A stretch of 64,000 nucleotides of DNA from Leptidea sinapis (GCF_905404315.1 NC_066284.1:13969001-14033000), one strand, 5' to 3'; numbered from the stretch's first letter, positions 1 through 9,643 are shown. Notes: generated by a model from the letters alone, not told the origin. Numbers and translations: made by a program.

Positions 1-960
1 CCGGCGAGAAGTCCTCCACCGTTGACCGCTTGAGGTCAATGTGGACTGAACCTTCCGCCGTCACCCGCTGCCACAGCTTTGGAGCTACGCGCATAACGAT
101 ATGGTTTACGTGAGGGTTGCGGCACCGTCTTGCTCCTCTTCTGAGAGCCCAGAAAATAACCATTTGTTTTGTGCTGTCAGGGCCAAAATAACATCTTCGT
201 CCTTAAGGTCTGACAGGACATCCTTAATAATAATGAGAGGGTTCTTCCCCTTTACTTGCTGGTAAGTGAGTGTCGGGCTCTCTTTGAGTCGGCCGGTCAC
301 AACTTCCACCTCTTCCCTCGATCCGCATGTGATCACAACGCGCTGGTTTCGTACCCTGCGGACACTATCGACTCGGGCCCCAGTTTTAATTGGATCGACG
401 GCCACCCTAATCTTTTTGAGCACGCTCTCGCTCGAGTCGTCTTGAGACGTGCTCCCTACGATTATTGCGTGACCGGATGTGGCCGGAGCTCGTGCTACAA
501 CGTCCGCATAGGTCGGCGATACAGCGATTTGCGGCGGTGTCTCGAGAAACCGCGTTGTTTGTGAGGCGATGCGTTCAATATCTTGTTGCAACTTGTCGCT
601 CTTGACATTAAGGGCCTTAACACCTTCTAGTAGGTGATCCAGATTTTTGGGGGTGGTTCCAGCCTGGCTATCATCTTGAACCATATTTTCCATATCTTGT
701 TTCATTTTTGTCATTTCCCTCTTTAAAGCTAAGTTTTCGCTGTTTACATCTCTAATTAAGTCATAAAACAGGTCCAAGGCATCTTTGATGATCTTTTTAG
801 TTGAGGACGGAATATTCCAAGATACATCTAACTTTTCAATTACGGCGTTCTATGACTTTCGTGCATCACTTGGTGACCATTTCCATACAGGACGCGAAGA
901 TTCTCCCAATTTTTCCGTTGGCGTTTTTGGCGAACTAAGCGGCATTTTATCAGACGACAT
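1..960 (-). pseudogene. G1 gag, broken and cut by window edge
   Basis: This is an ORF1 (gag) related to TRAS/SART gags. The likely ATG is at 958-960; the longer upstream frame to 1101 starts only at GTG. An in-frame TAG at 850-852 interrupts it after about 36 codons. A 22-bp deletion near position 133, relative to G2 gag at 8380-9369, then shifts the frame just before the conserved RRRCRNPH stretch. Codons between the lesions are open and closely match G2, with charged helical sequence followed by an Ala/Pro-rich linker and a conserved region. The zinc knuckles fall at the left edge. It is probably not translated as one protein. Confidence 0.85.
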
Positions 961-1662
961 TTTAATATTCAAATATTTTCTAACTGATATATGTATGTAA
1001 TATATTGATGTAATACCAAATCTTTTTCTATTTCCCGTATCAACTATAACGCCATCAGTACTAGTAATTGTTTTCTGGTATATACTCTGTGTCAATGGCA
1101 CCTCCCTTTGGTTAACTACTCTGTGGTTTGACGACGGACAAACAAGGAAATGGCGGCGGTAGTGTCAATTGATAGATTTTTTATTTTTTAAGTTTAGTAC
1201 TTACACGCCTTATGACTTCGTTTTTCACAATTACAATTAAATAATATTAATTTAATTTTTTCATTCAATTTAAATTCCTTATTCCTCCACTTTCTACGAA
1301 AATTTAATTAAAAGTCACTAAAAGTTCTTGTTATTTTATAAGCTAATGGAGAATGTTTTGAAATGTATGATTGAGCTAGCAGTCAATGTAATATTTACAC
1401 ATAAATGTTAATTTATTTACCAATTTAATAGTTAGGAATAACATCAGTTGATTACGACAACACAACACATTAAACAATTTCGTAAACTGAATTATTCAGA
1501 AGCTTTCTGAAGCTGTTTTCTTGTCGAAATGCACTTATTTGCTTGACAACACACATATAAAGAACATTTACTTAACTTAACTTATTATTTCCAACACTAC
1601 GATTTTTATTTAACTGAGCAAAAAATTTGTATGCACTCAGCACGGCGTGAGTTGCGAAACTG
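961..1662 (-). other. G1 leader (5' UTR)
   Basis: AT-rich non-coding sequence between the telomeric array and the gag start. At 1146-1155 it carries AAATGGCGGC, which resembles the YY1/Pho core that also occurs twice in the T4 leader. No other gene is seen. Confidence 0.6.
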
Positions 1663-1683
1663 GTTAGGTTAGGTTAGGTTAGT
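1663..1683 (+). repeat. telomeric (TTAGG)n array
   Basis: Four GG-TTA units lie between the G1 5' end and the T1 poly(A), which is read as T on the plus strand. The array ends GGTTAG before the T-run, whereas the other arrays end GGTT. Confidence 0.97.
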
Positions 1684-1699
1684 TTTTTTTTTTTTTTTG

Positions 1700-2129
1700 A
1701 CTACTAGGCCTACCTCCCTGGCAGCTTTCGCTCCAGGGCCGAGGAGCTACTAGTTAACAGCTTTCTCCCTACCATTGAGCTGTAGGGGATGAAGGTGGGA
1801 GTATTTTATTTACATCTACATTTATTACAAACTTATTATCTACTTAATTAAATACATTTTTTTTTCAGTTCTTAGGCTACTACTATGTATTTATATTACA
1901 ATTCAATTTGACTATTATTTGTCTTACTATATTACAATGACTTAATCCTATCTTACTCTAGGCACACACACAATCAATCTTAGAGGCTAAGGTTTGTAAA
2001 AAGGTCCCTATGCTGAATCATAGGGAACCAGGCTTTAAAAATGCCTTGCTATATTTTAAATTACATTATTTAAGCCTAGTGTTATTTATTCTATATATAC
2101 AATTAAATCTATTTTGCTTACAAACACAA
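1700..2129 (-). other. T1 3' UTR
   Basis: AT-rich non-coding sequence between the pol stop and the poly(A). No ORF or motif is recognised. Confidence 0.7.
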
Positions 2130-4001
2130 TTACATTTTTACATTCTTAAAATTTATATTGCTGCCGTTCTTTGGCAGCACATCTACCAAGATTTTGAGGC
2201 AAAATGCCTCAAAAAGTCTTCTGTGGCCAGACAAAAATATGGGGAGGTTGGCCTCCAGTACGGCCACTCCACTCTGGACCTCAAGATCGTATCTCCACCG
2301 ACCGAACCTAGGGCATTCGAGCACCAGGTGCATTGCGCTTTCGTCCGTTTGACCGTCACAAATGCACACTGGGCTATCCTTCAGTCCGAACCGGTGGAGA
2401 TACGCCGAGAAGCCACCATGACCCGTGATGACTTGGGCCATCAGAGCGGAGAAGGGTGCCTCCCGCACCAGCTTATAAGCCGTCGCGACGTCTGGCAAGA
2501 ACGCCTTTGTGACACTTGCGGTTTGGCCCGCAGTGTAACGCTCCTGCCAGACGCCGAGGGTCCTGGCTCTTATTCCACGGCGAAGAGTCGAAACCGGCAC
2601 TCCGTCGTACGCAGCCCTCTGTTTCGAGTGGAGCGCCGCATCCTTCGCCAAGTGGTCAGCCCTCTCGTTCCCCTCAATACCTACATGCGCTCTGACCCAG
2701 CGGAACCGAATGGTTTTACCCATATCTCGGGCCCGCCGAATCAGGGTTTTGATTTCGAAGGCTATCGGGTTGAATGAGGATCGATCCCTTAGCAGCTCCA
2801 GCGACGACCTGGAGTCACTAAGAATCTCGACCCTCATGTCGGGCATCTTCAAGATGTCCTCGATAGCCTTCGAAATTGCGCACATTTTGGCCTGAAAGAC
2901 GGAGCAATAATCCTCTAATTTGAGTTTCCTTGCTCTGATTTCCAGGCCTCGCCGCCTGTATGAAATTCCGGCTCCAACCCTGCCCTGTATCTTGCTGCCG
3001 TCGGTGTAGACCTGCAGATAACCCTCTCCTTCTCCTTGGTCATCCTGCACTTCTACCACGGCGGTTTCGGCCTGTGTCTCCTCGAGGCAACAGAATTCTA
3101 CCTCAGGAGCGAGGGCTGGATGGGGAGCATCCAGGAAGCTAACCCGCTGTTAGTTCCTTTCGGAACTTATCCCAGTTTACCTTTCTAGTGTTGTAAGCCC
3201 GAGTGGTTGGTGCTGGGCCAGATGCTTTCGCACGACCTGTGCGAAGGCCTATCCTTAGGGCATTGTGATCGGAACTGACATGTCTGGGTCCAACCTCCAG
3301 GACTCCATCCTTGACAGGATACTTTGGCTGCACACCGTGTTGTCGACTCTGCTTGTGCAGAGCCGACCTTCCCGAACAACCTGAAATGTGGGTTCGGTCC
3401 CAGTGTTTAGGATGTGCAGCTCGTTGTCATCAAAGTACCCTGCCAATTCGGTTCCCCGGTGGTCCTCGAGCGTGCTACCCCACCAGGGGCTCCACGCATT
3501 AAAGTCACCTCCGATCACAACACTCAAGGTTCCCAATTTGGATCGGACGCTGGATAGACGTTCCAGGTATGGGTCCAGGGGCTTATCCCCTTCCAGGTAG
3601 GCGGATACTATCCCAAGTGTCCAGTCGGAGAACTCAATGGTGATTGCCACTATGTTCTCCGACTGGAGGCTCGGGTCACACCTAACCTGGAGGTCTTTAT
3701 CAAAGACCGCTATTGCGGCCTTTGCGGGATTGATTCTACTTGTCCCCTGGTCCATCTGATAGACGCGGACCCCCGGATACCGCTTCAAGGCACCTTGATT
3801 ACTTGTGTAGGGTTCCTGCAGCATTGCCAGGCTCACCTTCTGGCTGACAGCTTCAGCCATCAGCTCATCGGTTGCCAATCGCTTCCGCTGCAGGTTTACC
3901 TGTATCATGTGCCTTGAAGCAGCATCCCCGAGCCTACGACCGCCTGGAAACACAACCGCGGTGCCCTTAGCAATAACACACGCCAAGGCGGGCAATGGCA
4001 T
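2130..4001 (-). pseudogene. T1 pol: endonuclease joined to RNase H, RT missing
   Basis: ORF2 begins with ATG at 3999-4001, inside the end of gag and in the +1 frame. The APE-like endonuclease shows QEPY, the catalytic GGDFNAWSPWWG and SSDHNALRIG. A 1-nt deletion near 3280 (compared with T2) shifts the frame just before SSDH. At about 3147 the sequence jumps from the DKFRKEL segment to the FLDAPHPA segment that precedes RNase H. The whole reverse transcriptase is lost, roughly 2 kb judged from T2 and T3. The RNase H part (2130-3059) keeps YTDGS, SDSRSS and NERADHLA, but the catalytic Glu of the usual QAEL motif is Lys (QAKM). The C-terminal zinc motif CICDG...H...C is present. It cannot encode a working polymerase. 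Confidence 0.92.
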
Positions 4002-5559
4002 CCCATTTCCGCCTCACCGGACAGTCACTGCTAAGCGCACCGTGGTCGGTCTTATCCAGCTTTGCGTGTCTGCAGTTTACGCAGCTGGGCGGCTCCCCCG
4101 TGACATAATCGGGGCATTCGGACCTTACGTGTGGCCCCCCGCAGTGACTGCAAAGGTCCGAAGACTCCTTGCAGTGACGCCGACCGTGTCCGAATGCTAA
4201 GCATTTCGAACACTGTATGACGGGCGAGAAGTCTTCCACTTTAGACCGCTTAAGGTCCAGGTGGACAGATCCCTCGTCCGTCAGGCGGCGCCAGAGCGGA
4301 GGGGCCACACGCAGGACAACATGAGTGAGGTGCGGATTGCGGCACCTACGGCGAAAACATGTTTCTACCGTTATGTGGTCTTTTTGGAGGCCTGTAAAGA
4401 GCTCCCGATTCTGTGCTCTTAGGGCTTCGATGACCTCCTCATCCTTGAGGCAAGCGAGTACGTTCCTGATGATTACCATCGGGTTCTTACCCTTCGCCTC
4501 TTGGACTTGGAGGCCAGAGTTGGCCCCGAGCCGGGTCTTTACAGCCTCCACCTCACTTTTGGTGCCGCAAGTGAGCACCACCTTCTTATTGCGCACTTTG
4601 CGGACGCTATCCACCTTGGCGCTAGTTTTAGTAGCGTCAACGGCCACTCTTATTTTGGCGACAACGTTGTCGCTCGAATCCTCGGGCGACTTACTTGTCA
4701 CCACTATTGAGTGGCCGGACTTTGCCGGTGCCTTGGCGGCCATTGCCGCATATGAAGGTGGCACTTGAGCCTGTGTAGGCTCCTCCCGGAGCTTCGTTGT
4801 TTTAGCCCCCAGAGCTCGCACCTCAGCAAGCATGTAAGTTGCCTCCTCACGCATTGATTTTAATTCTCCCAGCAGGGAGCCCAGGTCCGCTGCGGGTGGA
4901 GAGGGGAACAGTTTGACCTGCTGGATAAGGTCAAATTCGACTATTTTGCGAAGTGCCTCCAGCTCCTTTCGCAACTCCGCAGTCTGTCCACTCACGTCCG
5001 CCCTCTCCAGCCGCTGCGTAAGGAGCATGACCTGCTCCGTGTGGCTGGACTCCCTCCTCGAGATGTCCTCTGCGTGGCGTCTCTTCATGTTAGCGACCTT
5101 TAATTGGAGGTCGCACCGTACACTATTAACGTGAAGTGTAGCCTCATATAAAAAATTGAGGCCCTCCACTACGGTTGCTTTAATAGAGCCCTTAAGATTT
5201 CCGGATTTCTCCAGCTCTTCCTTCGCCCACTGGTACACGCGGTTCGCATCTTTTAGGAGGGTTGCGGTTGGGCTCACGGGCTCCCCAGCGCAGGTGGGAC
5301 GTCCTCCCGATGGCGGAGTGTGGTAATCCGCCTCCCATTGGAGCGCTTGCGCCAGTTCAGCGCTGCCGGGCTTACTGCCCGAGCCCGCACCGAAATCACT
5401 TCCGGTGAAGGAACCCTCCCCCGCGTCGAGTTTTCGGCTTGTCGATGGCTTAAGCCTCCCGGGGTCAGATGATGGTCGTTTAGTGGCCATAGCTGTGGCT
5501 ACCAACCCCTTATCGCCAGCTCTGGTAGTAGGGCGAGATGATGCTGCGGAAGAAGACAT
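3967..5559 (-). CDS. T1 gag (ORF1 protein), intact
   Basis: A 530-codon open frame starting at an ATG. It is an R1-clade ORF1 protein; in TRAS/SART this protein packages the element RNA and targets it to telomeres. A Ser/Pro-rich N-terminus (residues 1-100) is followed by a predicted coiled-coil segment (about 150-215), an Ala/Pro-rich linker (250-280) and a conserved core (280-440). Three zinc knuckles come at the C-terminus: CX2CX4HX4C at 450-463, CX2CX3HX4C at 470-482, and a longer CX2CX9HX6C at 493-513. The end, RRKWDAIARL, overlaps the start of pol. The frame has no lesion although the adjacent pol is dead. Confidence 0.92.
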   Translation of the reverse strand: MSSSAASSRPTTRAGDKGLVATAMATKRPSSDPGRLKPSTSRKLDAGEGSFTGSDFGAGSGSKPGSAELAQALQWEADYHTPPSGGRPTCAGEPVSPTATLLKDANRVYQWAKEELEKSGNLKGSIKATVVEGLNFLYEATLHVNSVRCDLQLKVANMKRRHAEDISRRESSHTEQVMLLTQRLERADVSGQTAELRKELEALRKIVEFDLIQQVKLFPSPPAADLGSLLGELKSMREEATYMLAEVRALGAKTTKLREEPTQAQVPPSYAAMAAKAPAKSGHSIVVTSKSPEDSSDNVVAKIRVAVDATKTSAKVDSVRKVRNKKVVLTCGTKSEVEAVKTRLGANSGLQVQEAKGKNPMVIIRNVLACLKDEEVIEALRAQNRELFTGLQKDHITVETCFRRRCRNPHLTHVVLRVAPPLWRRLTDEGSVHLDLKRSKVEDFSPVIQCSKCLAFGHGRRHCKESSDLCSHCGGPHVRSECPDYVTGEPPSCVNCRHAKLDKTDHGALSSDCPVRRKWDAIARLGVCYC

Positions 5560-6642
5560 TTCCGGAACGGCAGCAAGTAAATAGGAACTAACACGCTAAC
5601 AGCCTTAATTGAATGACAACTGAATATACAAAATGAATAAGAAAGTAATTACATTTTTTTTTTAAATAAGGTAAATTTAGAAATTAAATTGAAAGTAAGG
5701 TAAATAGAGCTTAATGTAATGTAAGGATTCTAATGAGCCCAAACACTGTTACGTTGTACCTATATTTAACGTATCTACAAACAAAATAAAAATCTAAACA
5801 TAAAAATCCATATAACTTACAAAATATTATTAATTTTAGAATTCTGGAGGGGCCAATCAATAGATCTTGATTTTGCGGTTCAGGCGAACCCAAACTCGCC
5901 TATCCTATCTGCCTTGGTTCCAAAGATAGGACCAAGGGGGGTGAAGTGTGGGGGGGGGAAGTTTTATGGGGTGATGTTTAGGTGTAATTAGTTCTGTTAG
6001 AAAAAAAAAGGGGTGGGGGGGGGGAGATTAAGTGGGTTCGTACATAGAGATAACCAGGGCGTTAATGGTAAGTAAGGGTGCAGGATTATACGTTATAGGG
6101 TATACCTCAGGCCTCAGGTGTTTGTCGCGGTGTATTTAGACGACTGCCTTGTTCCGTTTGTCGGATCTATATTTTCACTGGTTGGTGTATCAGTGGTGCA
6201 GAGTATTTCAGGGTGACGGCTGTCAGATGTCAATGTTGCACGGGCTGTCTAAAATTTTCCAGACCGCGTGGTGTCGCGTGCTTCCTTCTCCCATACAACG
6301 TCGTTGAGGTTATGGAATGCACCTTTATCCCTCAATATCTCCGCAATCCGACGTCCGATTTTTACCAAACTTGGAGCGGTAGGCAGATCTCGATCAGCGC
6401 TACAGGAATTAGTGTAGCGTTTCTTGATTGCTGCAGCAACAACTCGGGGCAGTTGACACAAAGTCCAGGGCCCGTATCTTCGGAGCGCGCTGCACAAAAC
6501 TTTCACCAACACTAATCCTGGTGTATTGAGCACTAATGAGACACTGTAGCAATTTTCACAACGATACGATCACTTTTTACCACTGATTTTATTTTTTAAC
6601 AAGGAGCAATACGTTGTCGACACGGTAGTTTGGTCAAGACTG
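5560..6642 (-). other. T1 leader (5' UTR)
   Basis: Non-coding sequence upstream of gag with G-rich tracts near 5935-5960 and 6010-6027. It contains TCTAATGAGCCCAAAC (about 5730-5745), also found in the opposite orientation near 27000. It ends at the telomeric array. Confidence 0.65.
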
Positions 6643-6676
6643 GGTTAGGTTAGGTTAGGTTAGGTTAGGTTAGGTT
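6643..6676 (+). repeat. telomeric (TTAGG)n array
   Basis: About six and a half GGTTA units separate the T1 5' end from the G2 poly(A), a T-run at 6675-6696. Confidence 0.97.
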
Positions 6677-6696
6677 TTTTTTTTTTTTTTTTTTTT

Positions 6697-8379
6697 ATTT
6701 ATTTCGCTCCAAGTTATTCCCAACCATCAAACGGTCGGGGTTGTGATCCTATTTTACAGGCATATCTTACAATATTTGCTGAAAGTGAGTTGATCATATT
6801 TGCTAGATCTTATTCGTAGTATCGTAGTTCAACATTGTTGTGTATATTAGTACATTTCTCAGTTCTCAGATAGACTGCCGGTTTTTTTTTTTATTAATAT
6901 TTTTTTTGTGTTTTTTTTTTGTTTTTGTTTTTTTTTTTAATATTTTTTTTTTTTTTTTTTTAATTTTTTTAGTTATATATATATAATTTTTTTTTTTCTT
7001 TTATATATATTTTTTTTCTGGCAGCTCTTTACAATAATAAAAAAGTTAACATAAAATGCTACTTCGCAATCAATACAATAAAAAATATTACTAATTAGAG
7101 ATGCCTGGTCCATCTATTACCATATAGACAGACATCAGACAATCTCTTCTTACCAACACTTTGTGTATTTTCTATTTCATAAAATAATTATGATAAAATA
7201 ATTACTATATATATAACATAAAATACATTGTTTTAAATTTCTTCCGACTTTTAATTACATTTTTAACATTTAAGTATTCTTAACCGATATAGAAACGAGT
7301 ATTTTACCTGTACCTTATGTGAGTAGTAAGCCTGACAAGTTTTCAAAAATTTATCACAAATAATGGTTACATAATTTACAGTGCTATAGAAACTTTTAAA
7401 AGCCAAGACATAAAAAAAAAACTAAACTAACTTTCACTTTTACAAAATTCTTTGTTCTCATACGCTATAATATTCAACTAAATATATTGCTTGTATTTGT
7501 TTCAAATAGCTAAACACTTAAAGTTACTTATATACATAGTTTTAACAATTAAGGCACAATTTTTTAAACATATAATCTTCATATCGATAATAATAAGAGT
7601 ATTTTAGCTTAGTCATAAAGAGCTGATATAATGAAATGAAAGGGATTCCAAATTGTTTTTAATATTTACTCAATAATAATCATAGCTGCATGATAACTTT
7701 ACAGTGCTATATAAAAATATATATACATTGTTATAGTCACCCAGAAAAGTGTAAATTAACTAAAAATCAAAATAATATAATTAATGTTGTAATAATTGAC
7801 TTAATATTGAAAATAAAAATAAAAATATATACATGTTGTCATTGCATTTTTAATAATTTGCATACTATTATTTATATGTATTGTTATTACTATTTCATTT
7901 TCTTATTAATTTTCATAATAGAAGGCTATGTTCCTTATTCATTAATGATTTAAGTATATAGTTTTAATGACAAATGTACAGATATTCTATAAATCTTTAA
8001 AAACAAAGTTGATACTTATGTTGTAGCCTAAACGGTTATAAAGAGCATAATAAGCCTGAAAGCTTTTCAATTTATTTTTATATATTATAAAAGTCAATAA
8101 CAAATCATAACTGAATACTGCTATAGAAACCTTTAAAGCTTACACATAAAAAAAAACTATTATATTACAACTGATATTCGATAGACAATTATTTATATTT
8201 CAATTAGTTTAGTAGTGTAAGAATAAAAGTTTACTTGATAACTATTTTTTTTTTTCTTTTTAGTAGTAATATCTCAAAAAGTTCAATAATGTAGAAAATA
8301 ATTTTGAATAAGGATTCTCGTAATATAATTTTTTAACAGATTGTAAATATCATGTTTAAGACCGAGTACTGCGGGTCCC
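6697..8379 (-). other. G2 long AT-rich 3' UTR with three degenerate repeats
   Basis: Three related blocks are visible. Each has an 'AAGCCTGAAAGTTTTCAA'-like box (near 7328, 7637 and 8051) followed by an 'ACAGTGCTATAGAAACTTT'-like box (7378, 7701 and 8115). Near the poly(A), CTGCCGG (6875-6881) and CTGGCAG (7018-7024) are complementary at 6 of 7 positions and bracket a T-rich tract. The CCAACCATCAA...CGGTCGGGG block (about 6720-6740) and the GCCTGGTCCATCTATTA block (about 7105) are conserved in G1. Confidence 0.75.
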
Positions 8380-9369
8380 TCAGCAATACGTCACGCTCAG
8401 GCGGGCTATGGAGTCCCACTTTCGCTTGACCGGACACTCGACACTAAAAGCCCCATGGTCTGCTTTCTCCAGACCGGCGCTCCGGCAATTTAGGCAGCAT
8501 GGTTGTTCTCCCACAATATAATGAGGGCAATCGTGTCGTAGGTGAGGGCCACCACAGTGACTACATAGGCTAGCAGCTTCTTTGCAGTTTCGTCGACCGT
8601 GTCCAAATCCAAGACAGCGGGTACATTGGATGACCGGCGAGAAGTCCTCCACCGTTGACCGCTTGAGGTCAATGTGGACTGAACCTTCCGCCGTCACCCG
8701 CTGCCACAGCTTTGGAGCTACGCGCATAACGATATGGTTTACGTGAGGGTTGCGGCACCGTCTTCGAAATCGGATCTCCATTGTTTGCTCCTCTTCTGAG
8801 AGCCCAGAAATTAACCACTTGTTTTGTGCTGTCAGGGCCAAAAGAACGTCTTCGTCCTTAAGGTCTGACAGGACATCCTTAATAATTATGAGAGGATTCT
8901 TCCCCTTTACTTGCTGGTAAGTGAGTGTCGGGCTCTCTTTGAGTCGGCCTGTCACAACTTCCACCTCTTCCCTCGATCCGCATGTGATCACGACGCGCTG
9001 GTTTCGTACCCTGCGGACACTATCGTCTCGGGCCCCAGTTTTAATTGGATCGACGGCCACCCTAATCTTTTTGAGCACGCTCTCGCTCGAGTCGTCTTGA
9101 GACGTGCTCCCTATGATTATTGCGTGACCGGATGTGGCCGGAGCTCGTGCTACAACGTCCGCATAGGTCGGCGATACAGCAATTTGCGGCGGTGTCTCGA
9201 GAAACCGCGTTGTTTGTGAGGAGATGCGTTCAATATCTTCTTGCAGCTTGTCGCTCTTGACATTAAGGGCCTTAATACCTTCTAGTAGATGATCCAGATT
9301 TTTGGGGGTGGTTTCAGCCTGGCTATCTTCTTGAACCATATTTTCCATATCTTGTTTCATTTTTGTCAT
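8380..9369 (-). CDS. G2 gag, 5'-truncated but open
   Basis: A 329-codon ORF1-type protein, starting with ATG at the very edge of the 5' truncation, so about 60 N-terminal residues of the G1 form are missing. It has a short Gln/Glu/Lys-rich helical start, the SPTYADVVARAPATSGH linker, and the conserved core through RFRRRCRNPHVNHIV and HIDLKRSTVEDFSPVIQ. The three zinc knuckles are CTRCLGFGHGRRNC, CSHCGGPHLRHDC and CLNC...H...C, and it ends KWDSIARL. It is clearly related to T1 gag. It has no frameshift, and the stop is followed directly by non-coding AT-rich DNA. Confidence 0.88.
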   Translation of the reverse strand: MTKMKQDMENMVQEDSQAETTPKNLDHLLEGIKALNVKSDKLQEDIERISSQTTRFLETPPQIAVSPTYADVVARAPATSGHAIIIGSTSQDDSSESVLKKIRVAVDPIKTGARDDSVRRVRNQRVVITCGSREEVEVVTGRLKESPTLTYQQVKGKNPLIIIKDVLSDLKDEDVLLALTAQNKWLISGLSEEEQTMEIRFRRRCRNPHVNHIVMRVAPKLWQRVTAEGSVHIDLKRSTVEDFSPVIQCTRCLGFGHGRRNCKEAASLCSHCGGPHLRHDCPHYIVGEQPCCLNCRSAGLEKADHGAFSVECPVKRKWDSIARLSVTYC

Positions 9370-9374
9370 TTCAG

Positions 9375-9398
9375 GGTTAGGTTAGGTTAGGTTAGGTT
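9375..9398 (+). repeat. telomeric (TTAGG)n array
   Basis: Four to five GGTTA units between the truncated 5' end of G2 and the plus-strand S1 fragment. Confidence 0.96.
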
Positions 9399-9629
9399 TT
9401 CCCCGAGGTTCTCCGGTGAAATGCCCTGCAAAGATCCCGGAGAACCTCTCAAAAAGGGGAACTCTCTGCTTTCGAGGAGGTTTTAGTGGGTATTACCAAA
9501 CTTGGCCAACTTCTAGCTACGTAGAAGATGGTCTAAGTGGTTGAGTCCCACACTCCCTGTGCCACATAGTGCACAGGGGTAGTACGTAAATGTATTTCCT
9601 CCTCGTTAAAAAAAAAAAAAAAAAAAAAA
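9399..9629 (+). mobile_element. S1: 5'-truncated SART-orientation element 3' end
   Basis: A 230-bp plus-strand fragment with a 22-nt poly(A) (9608-9629) followed directly by GGTTAGG. This is the opposite orientation to the T and G elements and the one described for SART1 (poly(A) joined to TTAGG). Two strong stem-loops occur. GAGGTTCTCCGG (9405-9416) pairs with CCGGAGAACCTC (9437-9448), with outer CCCC/GGGG. CCCTGTGC (9555-9562) pairs with GCACAGGG (9571-9578). It could also be a SINE that uses the SART machinery; it has no ORF. Confidence 0.7.
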
Positions 9630-9643
9630 GGTTAGGTTAGGTT
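9630..9643 (+). repeat. telomeric TTAGG spacer
   Basis: GGTTAGGTTAGGTT between the S1 poly(A) and the S2 5' end. Only 14 bp separate the two plus-strand elements. Confidence 0.95.

Larger units (their letters stand above)
1..1662 (-). mobile_element. G1 gag-only telomeric retroelement, 5' part
   Basis: This is the 5' part of a minus-strand element whose whole form is seen at 31964-39704. It holds most of a broken gag and a leader of about 700 bp. The 5' end joins CC of the CCTAA array, the position expected for TRAS-type insertion. The rest lies left of the window. Confidence 0.85.
1684..6642 (-). mobile_element. T1 TRAS-like non-LTR retrotransposon, RT deleted
   Basis: This minus-strand element has, in sense order, a leader (6642-5560), an intact gag (5559-3967), an endonuclease, an abrupt joint near 3147 to an RNase H/zinc-finger tail, a 3' UTR and a poly(A) of about 16. 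It is flanked on both sides by CCTAA repeats, in the orientation known for Bombyx TRAS1 (poly(A) followed by CCTAA). The clade call rests on the APE-type endonuclease, the three gag CCHC knuckles, the C-terminal CCHC after RNase H, and the telomeric target. Confidence 0.9.
6677..9374 (-). mobile_element. G2 gag-only telomeric retroelement
   Basis: A 2.7-kb minus-strand element between two TTAGG arrays. It has only a gag ORF followed by an AT-rich 3' UTR of about 1.7 kb and a poly(A) of about 20. No endonuclease, RT or RNase H sequence follows gag. The 5' end is truncated inside gag and joins CCTAACC directly. The 3' UTR is homologous to that of G1 at 31964-37789, so the gag-only plan is shared by two separate insertions. 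Confidence 0.9.

Noticed and set aside
2010..2777. 255-codon plus-strand ORF
   Set aside because: It is antisense to the T1 RNase H frame, with no family resemblance; a mirror frame of a GC-rich coding region.
7690..7953. 87-codon ORF in the G2 3' UTR
   Set aside because: AT-rich low-complexity translation, not conserved in the G1 homologue.
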